Source: Epiperipatus broadwayi | Lineage: Eukaryota > Onychophora > Udeonychophora > Euonychophora > Peripatidae | Direction: 5' to 3' | Length of the DNA: 64,000 bases | Assembly: GCA_028023455.1 (NCBI GenBank) | Contig: JAQFVV010006231.1 | Coordinates: 6,214,036-6,278,035 of the forward strand | In this document: positions 1 to 11,590 of the stretch, piece by piece | How the letters are laid out: each line of letters starts with the position of its first letter | Position numbering within the stretch: position 1 is the stretch's first letter | Position numbers and translations under genes: made by a program | Notes under the pieces: generated by a model | Told to the model about the DNA's origin: nothing | The model's database searches: none | What the model saw: the letters and a program-made list of their open reading frames with translations, nothing else

Positions 1-30
1 TTTATTTCAAAAATATACACATGGTACAAT

Positions 31-440
31 CTTCTTTGTCTCGTGGAATGTTACGAACAGTACGTTATTTGACATGTTACTTAATTCCAACTCACTTTAT
101 ACATATATCTCATCAACATTTACCATTTAAAACTTCAATACACTACAATGTAAAAAGTCTGTTAATTATTACTTTACAAAATCTGAACGTTTCAATACTT
201 TAAAATAAAAACAAATCCAATGAAAACAACATTTCCATCCAATTCAAAAAAATACACCCTCTCACCAAGCCATAACCATTTTATAAACTGTGCGAATTCG
301 GAAAATGTATTTGCTGTGATGCGACATAGTGGCCTGCAATCTATAGCACAATAAAAAAGTTGTATTATAGAAAACATGGGTTCGAATGGGTCAGCCACAG
401 AAATGGCATTTTTATGTGTTTTAGCGCGAAAACGGCACTA
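31..440. repeat. Dispersed repeat, copy 1
   Basis: This stretch matches 25561-26005 almost base for base at a constant offset of 25530 at its left end, and more loosely further in. Shared blocks include the start CTTCTTTGTCTCGTGGAATG, the segment GTGCGAATTCGGAAAATGTA and the end block around TTTTATGTGTTTTAGCGCG. Near the right end, ATAGTGGCCTGC followed about 60 bases later by GGTTCGAATGG resembles a tRNA A box and B box, so a tRNA-derived SINE tail is possible. No long reading frame is conserved between the copies. The class is not recognised. Confidence 0.7.
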
Positions 441-544
441 TCCAGTGGGATATGGTGGCTCTTCGATGACTACCTTTTGACAATTAGTTGACTAGTTGGC
501 TCACTAAGATTTATACCTATAGATTCTAAATAAACAGTATTTAT

Positions 545-563
545 ATTATTATTATTATTATTA
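545..563. repeat. (ATT)n microsatellite
   Basis: About six uninterrupted ATT units next to the decayed coiled-coil frame. Confidence 0.85.
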
Positions 564-569
564 ATCAGA

Positions 570-1440
570 GTCCTCTGTTCTATCCTTTCTGAAAGTCTAT
601 TTATCACATTCTTTCTTAAGACTGTTAAATGTATCATTTATCTTTTGTTTTAGATTATTTTGGAGTTGTATTGCTTTTTTTCTCCAAATTCAACCTTGTT
701 TTGAGAGTCCAAATAATGAAGTAATTCTTTTTTTAACAATATCTACTCTATCTTCCATCTCTTTCAAAAGAATATCCATTTTCTTTGTTTTTCTTCAAAA
801 TACCTTAGTATTACCATCATTTCTTCTTCTACTTTATCAATCTTTTCTCCTATTTTTTGAACTTTATCATTTAATTCTAACCTAGCCTTCTCTAATTGTT
901 CTTTTATTTCAAATTGAATTTTTCTTATTTCTTCTTTCACTTCCAGTCTTTGTTGTTGGATCATCTGCTTATCACTTTCATTTCTTGCTGCAGACTTTCC
1001 ATCACTATTCTCTTATTTCATCCATTTTCTGTTGCAGGCTTTCATTCATTTTCTTCATTCTCTATTGATTATCTAGCAAATTTTTATTCATTTCATCAAT
1101 TCTTTGCATATTTTCATTCATTTGATTTTTATTCTCAACCATTTTCTGTTGGAAATTTTCATTCATTTGACTCATACTTTGATCCATTCTTTGCTCCATT
1201 CTTTGGGTGCTTTTATACATTTGATTTGTCATTCTCTGCAACATTTGACTAAATATTTCCATATTCAACATGTCATAAACTTCTTGTTTTTCACCTATTT
1301 TAAAAATTTTATTTTCCTTAATTACAATCTGAGGTTCCTTAAAGGTTATTTCAGGACTTTTTGGTTTTACTTTAACTTTTGGATTAACACTACTAACCTT
1401 TTCTTAACCACTACCTTTTTCTCTATCCCCACCTAAATTT
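570..1440 (-). pseudogene. Decayed coiled-coil reading frame, possibly Gag N-terminus
   Basis: Read on the minus strand from about 1440 down, the translation is rich in Met, Gln, Glu, Lys and Asn with heptad-like spacing (for example RMEQRMDQSMSQMNENFQQK, then a second block with KEEIRKIQFEIKEQLEKARL). It continues across two frames. The first block (1062-1271) ends at a stop, a short piece follows in frame, and the second block (764-964) lies in another frame; more fragments reach about 570. This looks like one long coiled-coil region broken by stops and a frameshift. Such segments occur at the N-terminus of Gag in some animal LTR retrotransposons, and the Gag at 45447-46559 also has a Met/Glu/Lys-rich stretch, but I see no direct sequence match. 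It could also be a decayed cellular coiled-coil gene. Confidence 0.35.
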
Positions 1441-4400
1441 TATTCCATTAATGTAAATAATTGAAATATTAATTAATTTTCTCCCAAGAATGGACACAAA
1501 ACTAAATGAATTCTCTTCATTCTATTTTCATCAAAATCATCAACTAAAGATTTTAATTTGCTGCTTAATTTTAAAATTTAAAATTAATACAAAATATATT
1601 TTATAATAAAGAAAAATATATATGTGACTCTACAATATGCAAACTTATATCTTTTAAAAATTAAAAAAAAAAAATCATTGAATTGTATTAACTATCTCAA
1701 AGTTTTACCTTTTATTATAAATTCATCAAATTGGAAAGCCAAAATTTATATAAAAAAAATTATATTTTCAATACCTCAAAATGCTTTAATTCTATCATAA
1801 TTTATTAAAGCCAATAAATAAAGTTTATCAGGCCTCAAACACTGGATAAGACAAAGTTAAAAAAAATTTCTATAGTTTTAAATATCTGAGTACTTTATTT
1901 TTTTTATCAAGCTTTACATGTTAAAGCCAAATTACAAAAAAAAAAAAAAAAATTATTTAATCAATAAGAGTATATCATATAAATATATATATATAAAAAT
2001 ATGCTAATATTATCTTTCATGGTATAACTTTATCATAATCCCTAAAATTAAAATGTCAAATCTTAAACAAAAATACTATTCTTATCTTTCAAGTATGAAC
2101 TTGTCATAGTCCCCAAAATTTGTCTAAAATGATAATATATATATATATATACAAATAACTATCTTTTTCTTCCCTCAGGATATAAATTTTATCGAAGCCT
2201 TATGAATTGGGTTGTCGAAATGATAAAAAAAACAATCCCTCTGAAATGGATAAATAGTTCTATATGTAACTTTAGTAGAAGCTACTACTAGATAATAAAT
2301 CTAGACTTCTTTCCTATACCAAATTGTAATTTAATATTAAGAATTATTAATATAAAAAAATGCCAAAGTTAAGTTTACTAGCAAAGTTATAAATACACAA
2401 AAACATTGGAAAGCTGTGAATTTTAAAATGAAACTCTTCCCACTAATAATATATCTTAAAGTAAAAGACAAATTTACTCAACATGAGTTTACATTTGGAC
2501 ACCTATTAATTTGGCATATCAATATTTTATATTTTAATTCAAGTAATAGTGAATAATAAAAAAAACAAAATAATTTATTTTAAAAAAATAAAATAACAAT
2601 AATGTCATTGTAATTGTTACCAATATCTAAAATAATACATCAAATTCAACTGACATATTTATGATCAACATTGCCACAACAAACTAAGTTATCCTTAATC
2701 TCAATACCTAGTAACCTATACACTGAGGGGCTATAAAAATTAAGCAATAGGTGAAATTCCTGTTATATATAAGCTACAATATTTAAATATTAATTCATCA
2801 TTATAGCCATATTATTTATAAAGATATAAACATTACCCATGCTTAAGAAAGTATTCACTACTAAAATAAAGTCATTATAAAAGAAAAAAACAAGCCATAT
2901 AAATTTATAACTGGAACTAACCAATAAATATTGAGCTAAACATATCAAACAATATCTCAGTTATCATACATACAGCTTCAGTCAAATCTCATACATATAA
3001 AATAAATATTTATCATTATTTAAACAACCATTATTTAAAATTATAAATATCATTAAATAACACAGATTATATATTTCATAATCTGTATTGAAATGTGATG
3101 TCTATAAAATAAAAATAAGCTATCATTTATTACATCTATATTATTTTTGAACACCATATTTAAAACATTTTGAATATATTACTTCCATATAGCTTTGATA
3201 ATTTCACACATAGTGATAAAACAATATTTAACAATTGATTAATTATAAATAATTAATATTAGATTTGAGATATAGGAGATAGGACTAAATAAGTTGTAGG
3301 AAAATCATGCAGTTAATTATTATGAAGTAATTCTATTTATGATAGATGAAAATATGAAGAAGTAGATGAACCATTTGAATCCTGATTCCCAAATTCTTGG
3401 GATAAAAACTATTTACAGTTAATTTTCAGAGTTTAAAATCCAATGTTTTCCTTTTTAAATTCAGCAGCCAAGGAACCTGTTCACATGATCAAAACAGTTT
3501 TCATGATACAAAATCATTCTTGGCTACTTGCCAATAGAACAATATATAATGCTTCAGTCTATTTTAAAGTACATTTAAAACAAATAATTATCAATTATTT
3601 TAAATTAATATTTTTAAATTCAGCAATTGAATTTTTTTAAATTATTGTTTCATAAAATCACTTTTTATTTATAAAAAGATTATATAATGTCTTTCAAATA
3701 ATAATAATAATTCAATATTTTAAAATATTAATGATATCATACTTATAAATTAATAAAATTTATTTGTATATATATTTTAAATTTATACAACAATGAAATA
3801 CATTCCAAAGGAATATACTATTTCAATATATTGTCTTACTTTTTGTAAAGCATTTCAAAATAATTTATAATTCAGTTTGTTTGAGAAATCATTAAACTAA
3901 AATATTCTCTTGACATCTCCAAAAAATAAATAATTTCATTTGTTAAAAATAATATGCACAATATATCTACTGAATTAGATTAAATTTGCTTCTAAGCCTT
4001 TATTCAGATATGAAATTCATGGGTGGTAGCAAACGGTTTAAATGCATTTTACATATACGCATATATAGTATAAATGTTTTTTAAATGTATATTTAGTATA
4101 TACACACATTTATTCACAAATAAATTAGTAGTACATATGTTTAAAAATAAAATTAAAGAAAAGCAAATTCATTAAATGTTTAACATATGCCTAATTCTTT
4201 GCTTATTTTATTTGCCCTATTTTAGTCTAAATAGATGAGGAAAAGTAAGACAGCATTTTTAAATTCTTTTTTTTTTTTTTTTTAAAAAGCAACAAAATCT
4301 TATTCCAAATAAAGAAAAGTAAGAAAAAAATTTTTAATTTATATTTTTTTAAAAAATAAAAAAGTTTGTATTGATTTTTTTAAGTGAAACGAAGTAAAAA

Positions 4401-4958
4401 TTCTAACCTGCATTTCAAACAAAAAAGTAAAAAAAATAAAAAATAAAAGTAAATTATTATTTAATTTATTGTTTTAATTATTACCATGTAAAAATATAAT
4501 AATTATGTAATAATAAGCATATACAGTATTTTAAAGGTATATATTGTTACTCATATAATAAATTTATATAACATAAAAAAAATGTTTATATGCAAAAATA
4601 ATATAGATACTAAAACTAATGTTTCTTTAAATTTTTAATTTAAAAAATCATGCTTGTAATGAAATGGCTAAAGTTCTAGTGTTGCTATTTGCTTAATATT
4701 TTATGGTTGCAACATTGCAATATGAACAACACATTTAAATTTAGATTTTTTTTTTATTAAAATATTTTTTGAATTTTGGATAACTGAAATTCCATATATA
4801 TATAAACACAACTAAATTAATTGATTTGGGTTTGTCCTGATTTTATTTTAGATATCACATGCTTAATAAATAAATTAACATTTTTAAAAATTCTTTTAAA
4901 CAATTTATTATTCATAAATCTAACTGTATTTATTATACTTTCATATTCTCATTTTTAG
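1441..4958. other. AT-rich non-coding DNA upstream of exon A
   Basis: Mostly homopolymer A or T runs and short (TA)n stretches, for example near 1990 and 2140. I see no gene, TSD-bounded element or RNA gene. The segment 3430-3540 is slightly richer in G+C and follows a good AG acceptor. One frame stays open there for 35 codons but then stops without a donor, so I do not call it an exon. Confidence 0.5.
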
Positions 4959-5110
4959 TCCTTGCTATAAGATGGATGGTATATCCCCAGATAATTCGTT
5001 ATTTGCTTCCACAAATGATTTTACATATAGTTCAGTGACTGACAGCATTTGCAGTATAACTTGTAGCCAAATTAGCAATAATTCTGGTAATGTTCTGGAA
5101 AGTTCATTAG
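4959..5110 (+). CDS. Exon A of a large plus-strand gene (possible start exon)
   Basis: A 152-base segment starts after a TTCTCATTTTTAG acceptor (AG at 4957-4958) and ends at a GTAAAT donor (5111). In the frame of the ATG at 4972 it is open throughout and the splice leaves one base of a codon (phase 1). The ATG has a strong context (AAGATGG), so this may be the first coding exon with a 13-base 5' leader. The frame is also open back to the acceptor, so an upstream exon ending in phase 2 is equally possible. From the ATG it encodes 46 residues rich in Ser, Asn, Thr and Asp, with three Cys, starting MDGISPDNSLFASTNDF. Exon B continues in the matching phase 12.9 kb downstream. The product is not recognised, and no domain, signal peptide or membrane segment is visible. 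Confidence 0.55.
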
Positions 5111-5579
5111 GTAAATTTTACAAATTCATTATATATTTTAATTTAACTAATAATAAAAATTTTAATGAAATAGAATATAAAAAATATAAATGTTTATGTG
5201 TTTGTAATAACTCAGTACATGTGTTAACACAAGACAGGAATAACATTTTATAATATGAAAAATGTGATTATAAACTTTACCTAAAAATGATCATTTGCAT
5301 TTAAATTCTAATTAACTCTTAGGCACATTTTGGCAACTAGACATCAGAATTGAATTATGATGCACTTTGGTGCTTACTTTAAAAAAATTGTATTTTATTT
5401 GACTAAGTTTAATTTATTTTAGTACTTATGTATAGAAAATATTTTTTTTTATTCTCTGAATTACTTTAAGAAGATGTGGAAATCAAGAAATTAGGCACAA
5501 CATTTTCTTTAATAATTTATTTTTAAAAATTGTAGTTTATATTGCAATATGAGAAGAAGTAGCAGCTAAATAATATAAC

Positions 5580-5925
5580 TAACTTTAAACATCACATGAT
5601 CACTATCTCTTATGCTAACACATAACTGTTATTAAACAGGCAAACTCTCCATACAGTAGTGCCACCCTGTGCTAACCAGAGTAATCAATGGATGCCAGAA
5701 GACTTGTGCATAAAATTCCCATCTAGTGCCTACTCATCCAATATCCACAGTCTAGTTTCTGGCTTGTAGCCTTCATCAGTGAGGAGCCTTGGATCTGAGA
5801 GCACTGCACCTAGATTACATGGGGTTTTTATGCACAAGCCTTCTGGCATCCATTGATTACTCTGGTTAGCACAGGATGGCACTACTGTATGGAGAGTTTA
5901 CCTGTTTAATAACTAACTTTAATTG
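5580..5925. repeat. Palindromic (foldback) repeat
   Basis: The left arm (5628-5722) is nearly the exact reverse complement of the right arm (5819-5913), with a centre of about 95 bases. Both arms carry CTCCATACAGTAGTGCCA and GAGTAATCAATGGATGCCAG. A third, single-arm copy lies at 30050-30235 and shares extra sequence outside the left arm (CATCACATGATCAC). No coding capacity is seen. It fits a MITE-like foldback or a pair of inverted SINE-like units. Confidence 0.8.
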
Positions 5926-6339
5926 TTAATAATTTATTTATTTAGCATCATAAGTTATAATGAATATTTCCATATTACAATTATAGAACTTTAAAAAAAC
6001 TAATAAGAGAAGATATTCAAGGTTTTTATTTGCATAGTGCAATGTTTTTTATGCATACTTTAAAATCAATATAGTCATTATAGTGTAATATTTGTTAATA
6101 AAAAATGCAACTGCTTAAGAAAGCTAGAATATGAATAGAATAAATACTTTAACAGATACTCAAGATATTGCCCAAAAAATAAAGAAATCAATTTAACCAA
6201 GCACTTGTTCTTTTTTATATAATATGAAAATAAAAATTTTATTGAATTAAAAACAGTGGTCTAAAAATTAAAGACCTTACAAAACTTTGAGTGATAAAAG
6301 AAGAAGGAAGATTGAAAAGAAAATATGGTGATATGTAAA

Positions 6340-6515
6340 TGAAAACTTATATGTATATAATTCAGAGTATAACAGCCAAAGTTTAAAACTAATACAAAAT
6401 CATCTATAGATAAAAGATGGAATCCTTTTATCTACAGAGTTGCCTTGACAACAGTTTGTGGATATTCTATTGATTTATTAAGCTTTGGCTATTATTTTGT
6501 GAATTATATATGAAA
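6340..6515. repeat. Imperfect inverted repeat
   Basis: The left end, ATAATTCAGAGTATAACAGC followed by CAAAG, is complementary to the right end (CTTTGGCTATTATTTTGTGA then ATTAT). The interior has GTTGCCTTGACAACAG, which recurs in reverse complement inside the palindrome at 17590-17755. The two may therefore belong to one family. Confidence 0.5.
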
Positions 6516-7426
6516 AGCAGTAAGCTATTGATAGTTTATGATGTATTTCTATAATTGTATAAAAAATGTAAAGGATGTATTTTTTTTTGTTAATAATGAT
6601 ATTGCTTAAAATATATTTTTAAAACATAAATTATTATGGAATCTTAAAAAAATTAATATTTTTCTAAAATGTTATGTAAGGAAAAAGATAAAAGAGTGTT
6701 TTTATAGCCCATGGTAGGGCAAAGATTTTTCTAATAATTCTCTAAAAAGAAGTTGTGAAAAATAATATTCTATTTAACAGACTGCTAGATAGTAAAAATT
6801 TTAGTAATTTTCTTTCCTTAGTTTACTTCTTAGATAAGAAAAACTAGATGTTCATTTTGTTCACCAATAATTGAATGTCTGAGTTAATTAGGAGGGGGGG
6901 GGACAAGTTTATTTCTGCTTGGAACCTAAAGAAGTTTTGAACTTTTATTATGTTCTAATTTGAATAGAGATCATGTCCTAACTACTGTATCAAGCAGACT
7001 TTTGCTAATTGATATACTTTAATATCATATTCAGCAATTTGTATATGTAGATATAGCATTTATATTTAAGTGTTTAATGGACACCATTTTTTACTTTCAC
7101 ATTTCATTTTTATATTTAAAACATTTATTTTTATCTTTTATTATTCAGTTAAAAAATGCATTGTTTTTGTTATATTTTTTCCCACTTTATAGTTTTATTC
7201 AACAATATTACCCTTTTATTTATTATTAGATAATATAAATTGATATTGTGGGGAAAGTGTAAAAAAATTATCTCATTGTTAAGTCAATGATCATTGATCA
7301 TCAGTCTTACAGGCACAAAAGATTATATACATATTTAATCAAAGTATAATTTGTATTTAACATGCTTACTTTGATTAAAACCTACTGAAATAACAAACAT
7401 GAAAGAATTTGCCTTTTTTTTAATTC

Positions 7427-7696
7427 AACAAATGCATGTAATTACATAATGTTTCGAGTAGTATTATTCTTCACTCTTCTTCAGGTGTTGCTGGCCTATA
7501 TGCACAATGACAATATTTACTTAGAAGTTGAACTCACACCTTTAGATTGTTGAATATTGAATTTAAGGCAAATGCTCTATCAACTGAGCCTTTGACAGAA
7601 TATATTGCCTTAAATTCGATATTTAAAAATCTAAAGGTGCGAGTTCAACTTCTAAGCAAATATTGTCACTGTGCATATAGGCCAACAAATGCATGT
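7427..7696 (-). mobile_element. TSD-flanked SINE-like hairpin element
   Basis: A 14-base direct repeat CAACAAATGCATGT at 7427-7440 and 7683-7696 flanks a 242-base insert, as expected for a retroposed SINE. Inside, arms 7492-7571 and 7605-7684 are about 80-base inverted repeats around a 33-base loop. On the minus strand the loop reads GGCTCAGTTGATAGAGCAT, a good tRNA A box, followed in the arm by GTGTGAGTTCAACTTC, a B-box-like sequence. The body after the tRNA-like head contains CCTGAAGAAGAGTGAAGAAT. The element thus looks like a tRNA-derived SINE with an additional inverted copy of its own head attached at the 5' side. Confidence 0.75.
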
Positions 7697-7749
7697 GTTT
7701 TTATAATCTGAAATATCAACAACAGCATTACAAGTCTCTCATATAGTTA

Positions 7750-8130
7750 CTTATAAGCTTCCAAAAGCAATTCTCTTCACTCTACACAAGAGTAATCAAT
7801 GGACATCACATAGTACAGTATTATAATATTTCCACCATCAGACTGGCTTTTGATTTTATCAATGAGAACTGGGATAAAAACCAATTTTCTGTCAGATCTA
7901 TATAACTATGCAATGCATTGGCTTGAATCTAAAACTTTGAACTTTTTTGATTTTCAGGCTAAATGGTGGCTGTTTAGTGCTTTTTAGTCTTTAACCTAGT
8001 TTTCTCTGAATGAAAACAAAAGCCAGAAACTGATCATAGAATGTAAATATTATAGTCCTATACAATCTGGTTTTCATTCATTACTCAAGTGTGTATGGCT
8101 GACTTTAGAGTAGAGTGAAGAAAATGAGTT
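7750..8130. repeat. Imperfect long palindrome
   Basis: CTTCACTCTAC near 7775 and its complement GTAGAGTGAAG near 8115 are the outer parts of two arms of roughly 100-120 bases. GAGTAATCAATGG pairs with CATTCATTACTC, and CTGGCTTTTG pairs with CAAAAGCCAG. Related but more decayed sequence is seen around 18810-19460. It is MITE-like and non-coding. Confidence 0.55.
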
Positions 8131-10344
8131 TTGGGTTTATAGTTTGAAATATATAACACTGTTATATAGTCTTAATTATATTTTTTGTATAAAATTAATT
8201 TCATATTACTTGTAAAATATTAATTTTTCCCCCTATTATAATTATATTTTTAATTTCATCTGTAACAGTAATTATTATAAGTTCGTGATATCTTTTTAAG
8301 GTTTATGTAGAGTATTTGAAAATAAAAATATAACTATAATAGGAAAAATAATATTTAATATTTTAACAGTAATGAATGTTGTAATTTTTAAAATATCTCA
8401 AATAATAATGAGTTTAACATGCATAATAATAATAAATCAAATAAATTGTTATATAACAAAGTTGCCATGATTAAACTTGGTTATGTGTGTTAATAATTTA
8501 TACATACAATCCTGTAAATAGTATTTTTAAAGTGCTTCATGCAATTAAGAGATAGTTGAGATTATTTGAGTGAAATAGCAAAAAGTAAAATGAAGAAACA
8601 AAAAATCAGAATTGCATTTTTTAAATATGAGGTTAAACAAAGGGGTTCTAAATAATAATAAAATAATAATAGTTTTGCTACCAAAGATTTTTGTGATTTT
8701 TTTAAATAAGTAATATAGTTAGATATAAATTATGATGGTGATGGGGCACATAATGTAACTGTGTAATTGAAGATAGTTGGAGTTTTAATAGAAAATGTGA
8801 AATAGCAATCTTAATGGTGATTGCAAGAAATAGTAATTTATACAACCATAAAAGATTTGAGTTTATTCATGAATATAATAGCCTAGAGTAAATGTTGATA
8901 AAATAGAAAAAAAAAGTATGCACAGGAAAAAGTGGTTGGTTTCATATCAAATTTGTACAAATAAGCCTGGATTAATTATGGCAGGTGTGATGTTAACATA
9001 GTTATATCTGTTTGTTACTGAGCTATTTTATGTAGAAATAGGAATTGGTGTCCTATCTAAATACTCTTCCTATGTTTAATTTGACTAGTTAGGTTAAAGT
9101 AATTACTGTGAATCATTGAAAGTTGGCATATTTCTCCAATGATAAAATGAATATTTTAGGTAAGATATTGATGGATCATCAAAAGATGATTTGGTTTGCT
9201 AATAATAATAGATAAGATATTCGCAAATTTCTGAAACTTGTTTTCATTCCCCAATGATAAAATAATATTTGCAAAACATTAAAAACTGGTTTCATTTCCC
9301 ATTGATAAAATGATTGCCATAAGTGAAATGTTAATGACAAAATGATAGCTTCTAACATCGTGTCCGGGTAAACTGACTTAAATATAATTATTTTAGAGTT
9401 ATTAAATTATAATGATGACTTTGATTTTAAAAAATATGATTACTGAGTTTATGTTGAGAATTTAAATATTGTATTATACACAGAAATATTGCTTTAAATT
9501 AATTAGCAAAAATCATTTGATATCCAAATAGCATTCTTTTTCTAATCTATCATAAAATAAAAATAACATTATTTAATTACAAACATTTTAGTAAAACTTG
9601 TATAGAAATGCATTTATAAATTATAACTGACACTTTTTAAAATATTGATTAATTATGATGTACTGCCAATTTTTAATAAACTATTTTTAATAACTCTATA
9701 AGTTAATTGTAATTATAAGTTAAACTCATTATTTGACCAATGTATTTTTTAAGTGAGTAGATAAGTATATTAATAGAAAGAAGGCCAAAAATTATGATAA
9801 TTATGATTAATGATATATTTAACTATTCTATTTTAAGACAATTTATTTTTAATTTTTCTTGCACACTCACATTTATATCTTCTGTGTATTTTTAGTTTAA
9901 TTATTAGCTTTGGAAAATTATTTTAAGAAGATTTATTATAGATAAATATAATATATATTTACATATTTTATTATCATCTGTAAATGAGTTTTGAGACACT
10001 ATAATTGGATGGTGGTGTACTTATTTTTTATCCATGTAATATAGCTAGTAAATAATATTATGGTGTTGTGAGATATTGAGATGAGTAATTATGTAATGAT
10101 AATGTTAGACATAATGCAATTTCCACAATTAGCATAATTGATAAAGTATGGCAGAAAAGAAAGTTGATGTCAATAAAGAATGGTAATTGTAATGAGGATG
10201 CTTCACAATAATATAATCATGGCTATTATTAAATATCCTAATAAAAATCATATATTAAAATAAAAGTACTATAAACAGACTTTTCAAAAGCTACTTATAG
10301 AATAAAGTGTCACAACATATATCTTTTGCCTGTATATCATTACC

Positions 10345-10950
10345 ATTTTCAAATATTATTGATCCACTGCAGGATGAAGGTCTTTCCAAGTTCAATTAAT
10401 CATCTCTAATCTCTATCCTCTTTTCTCCACATCATCCCAGTACATATTCTCATTTCATTCATCCATCTCCACATGCAGTATCTTTCTAGATATTTTACAA
10501 CCTTTTGTAATCCATTTTAAGATTTCAATTGTCCATTTATTATCATTTCTTCTAGCAATATGTTTAACCCAACTCCAATTCAGTCTCTTAATTCTTTCAG
10601 TGATGTCAGTAACATCTGTTTGTTCTCTCACCCATCTATTTTGTTTTGGATCTCTTTTTATTACTCCTAACATACATCTCTCCACATTTCTTTGAGTGGT
10701 CTTGAAGTCTCTGTATTGCTATTCTGTTAAGTGTCCAAGTCTCAGATCCATAAGTAAAAACTGGTAAAACACATTTATTAAAACCCTTCCTTCTCAAATA
10801 CATAGACACCTTTCCTTTTAATATTAAGTTATTTCCACTAAAAGCACTCCAACCAAGTTTAATTCTATGAGTATTTTCATCCATTATGTTTCCATCTGTA
10901 GTAATAATCTAATTAAGGTATCTGCAGTTGTTATTTTCTTGCATTTTTAT
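10345..10950 (-). pseudogene. RTE/BovB-like LINE, 3' end of the reverse-transcriptase ORF
   Basis: On the minus strand, translation gives the conserved tail of RTE-like LINE polyproteins: a RIKLGWSAF block, then VLPVFTYGSETWTLNRIAI, RCMLGVIKRDPKQN, TDVTDITERIKRLNWSWVKH and IARRNDNKWT. The order and spacing match the C-terminal part of animal RTE-type endonuclease/RT proteins. The reading is split between two frames near 10636-10685, and a stop interrupts the first part near 10905. The catalytic RT core and endonuclease are missing, so this is a 5'-truncated, dead fragment. Confidence 0.8.
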
Positions 10951-10962
10951 GTTTTAATTACT

Positions 10963-11590
10963 GATGTGTTGTTTTTAAGTAGAGAGCAGCAAAAGTAGGT
11001 TGCTTAAAGATAAAGTAAATGTGAAATGATAATTAAACTAACAAACATATATTACTTTAAAATATTTGTGAAAATTGCAATTTTTGATTTCTTATTTATT
11101 GATGTAAATTGGTATTTTGTAACAAATAGTCATGAGTAGAGAGCAGCAAAAGTAGATTGTTTAAATTAGCAAATGTATATTATTTTAAAATATTTGTGAA
11201 AATTGAAAGTTTTGATTAGATCACTGTACAAAAATTGTGTTTTTATTTTTAAATTATTGATGTGTTATTTTAAATAGAGACCAGAAAAAGTAGATTGCTT
11301 AAAGATAAAGTAAATGTAAAGTGATAATTAAACTAGCAAATGTATATTACTTTAAAATATTTGCGAAAATTACAATTTTTGGTTTTCAATGAAAATTGCA
11401 AATTTACATTTTAATTTTTTAATCATTGATGAAAATTGTGATTTTGACTACATTTTAGTCATGTGATTATATCAACTATAACTACAAAAATTGCATTTTT
11501 ATTTTTTAACTCTTGATGAAAATTGTGAAATTTACGGTTTAATTTTTTAATTATTGATAAAAATTACAATTTTGTAACAAATGGTAATAT
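10963..11590. repeat. Diverged tandem repeat, about 135-160 bp unit
   Basis: Three units start at about 10963, 11100 and 11258. Each contains a form of GTAGAGAGCAGCAAAAGTAG followed by TTACTTTAAAATATTTGTGA. The last unit runs into shorter sub-repeats of TGATGAAAATTGTGA type up to about 11590. The array directly adjoins the RTE-like fragment. Confidence 0.7.

Noticed and set aside
896-1436. Plus-strand frames of 110-118 codons rich in Phe, Ser and His
   Set aside because: They are the antisense of the Met/Gln/Glu-rich coiled-coil frame on the minus strand and have no coding features of their own.
10963-11590. Spaced repeats considered as a CRISPR-like array
   Set aside because: Units are diverged, 135-160 bases long and without short constant repeats separated by unique spacers; the DNA is eukaryotic.
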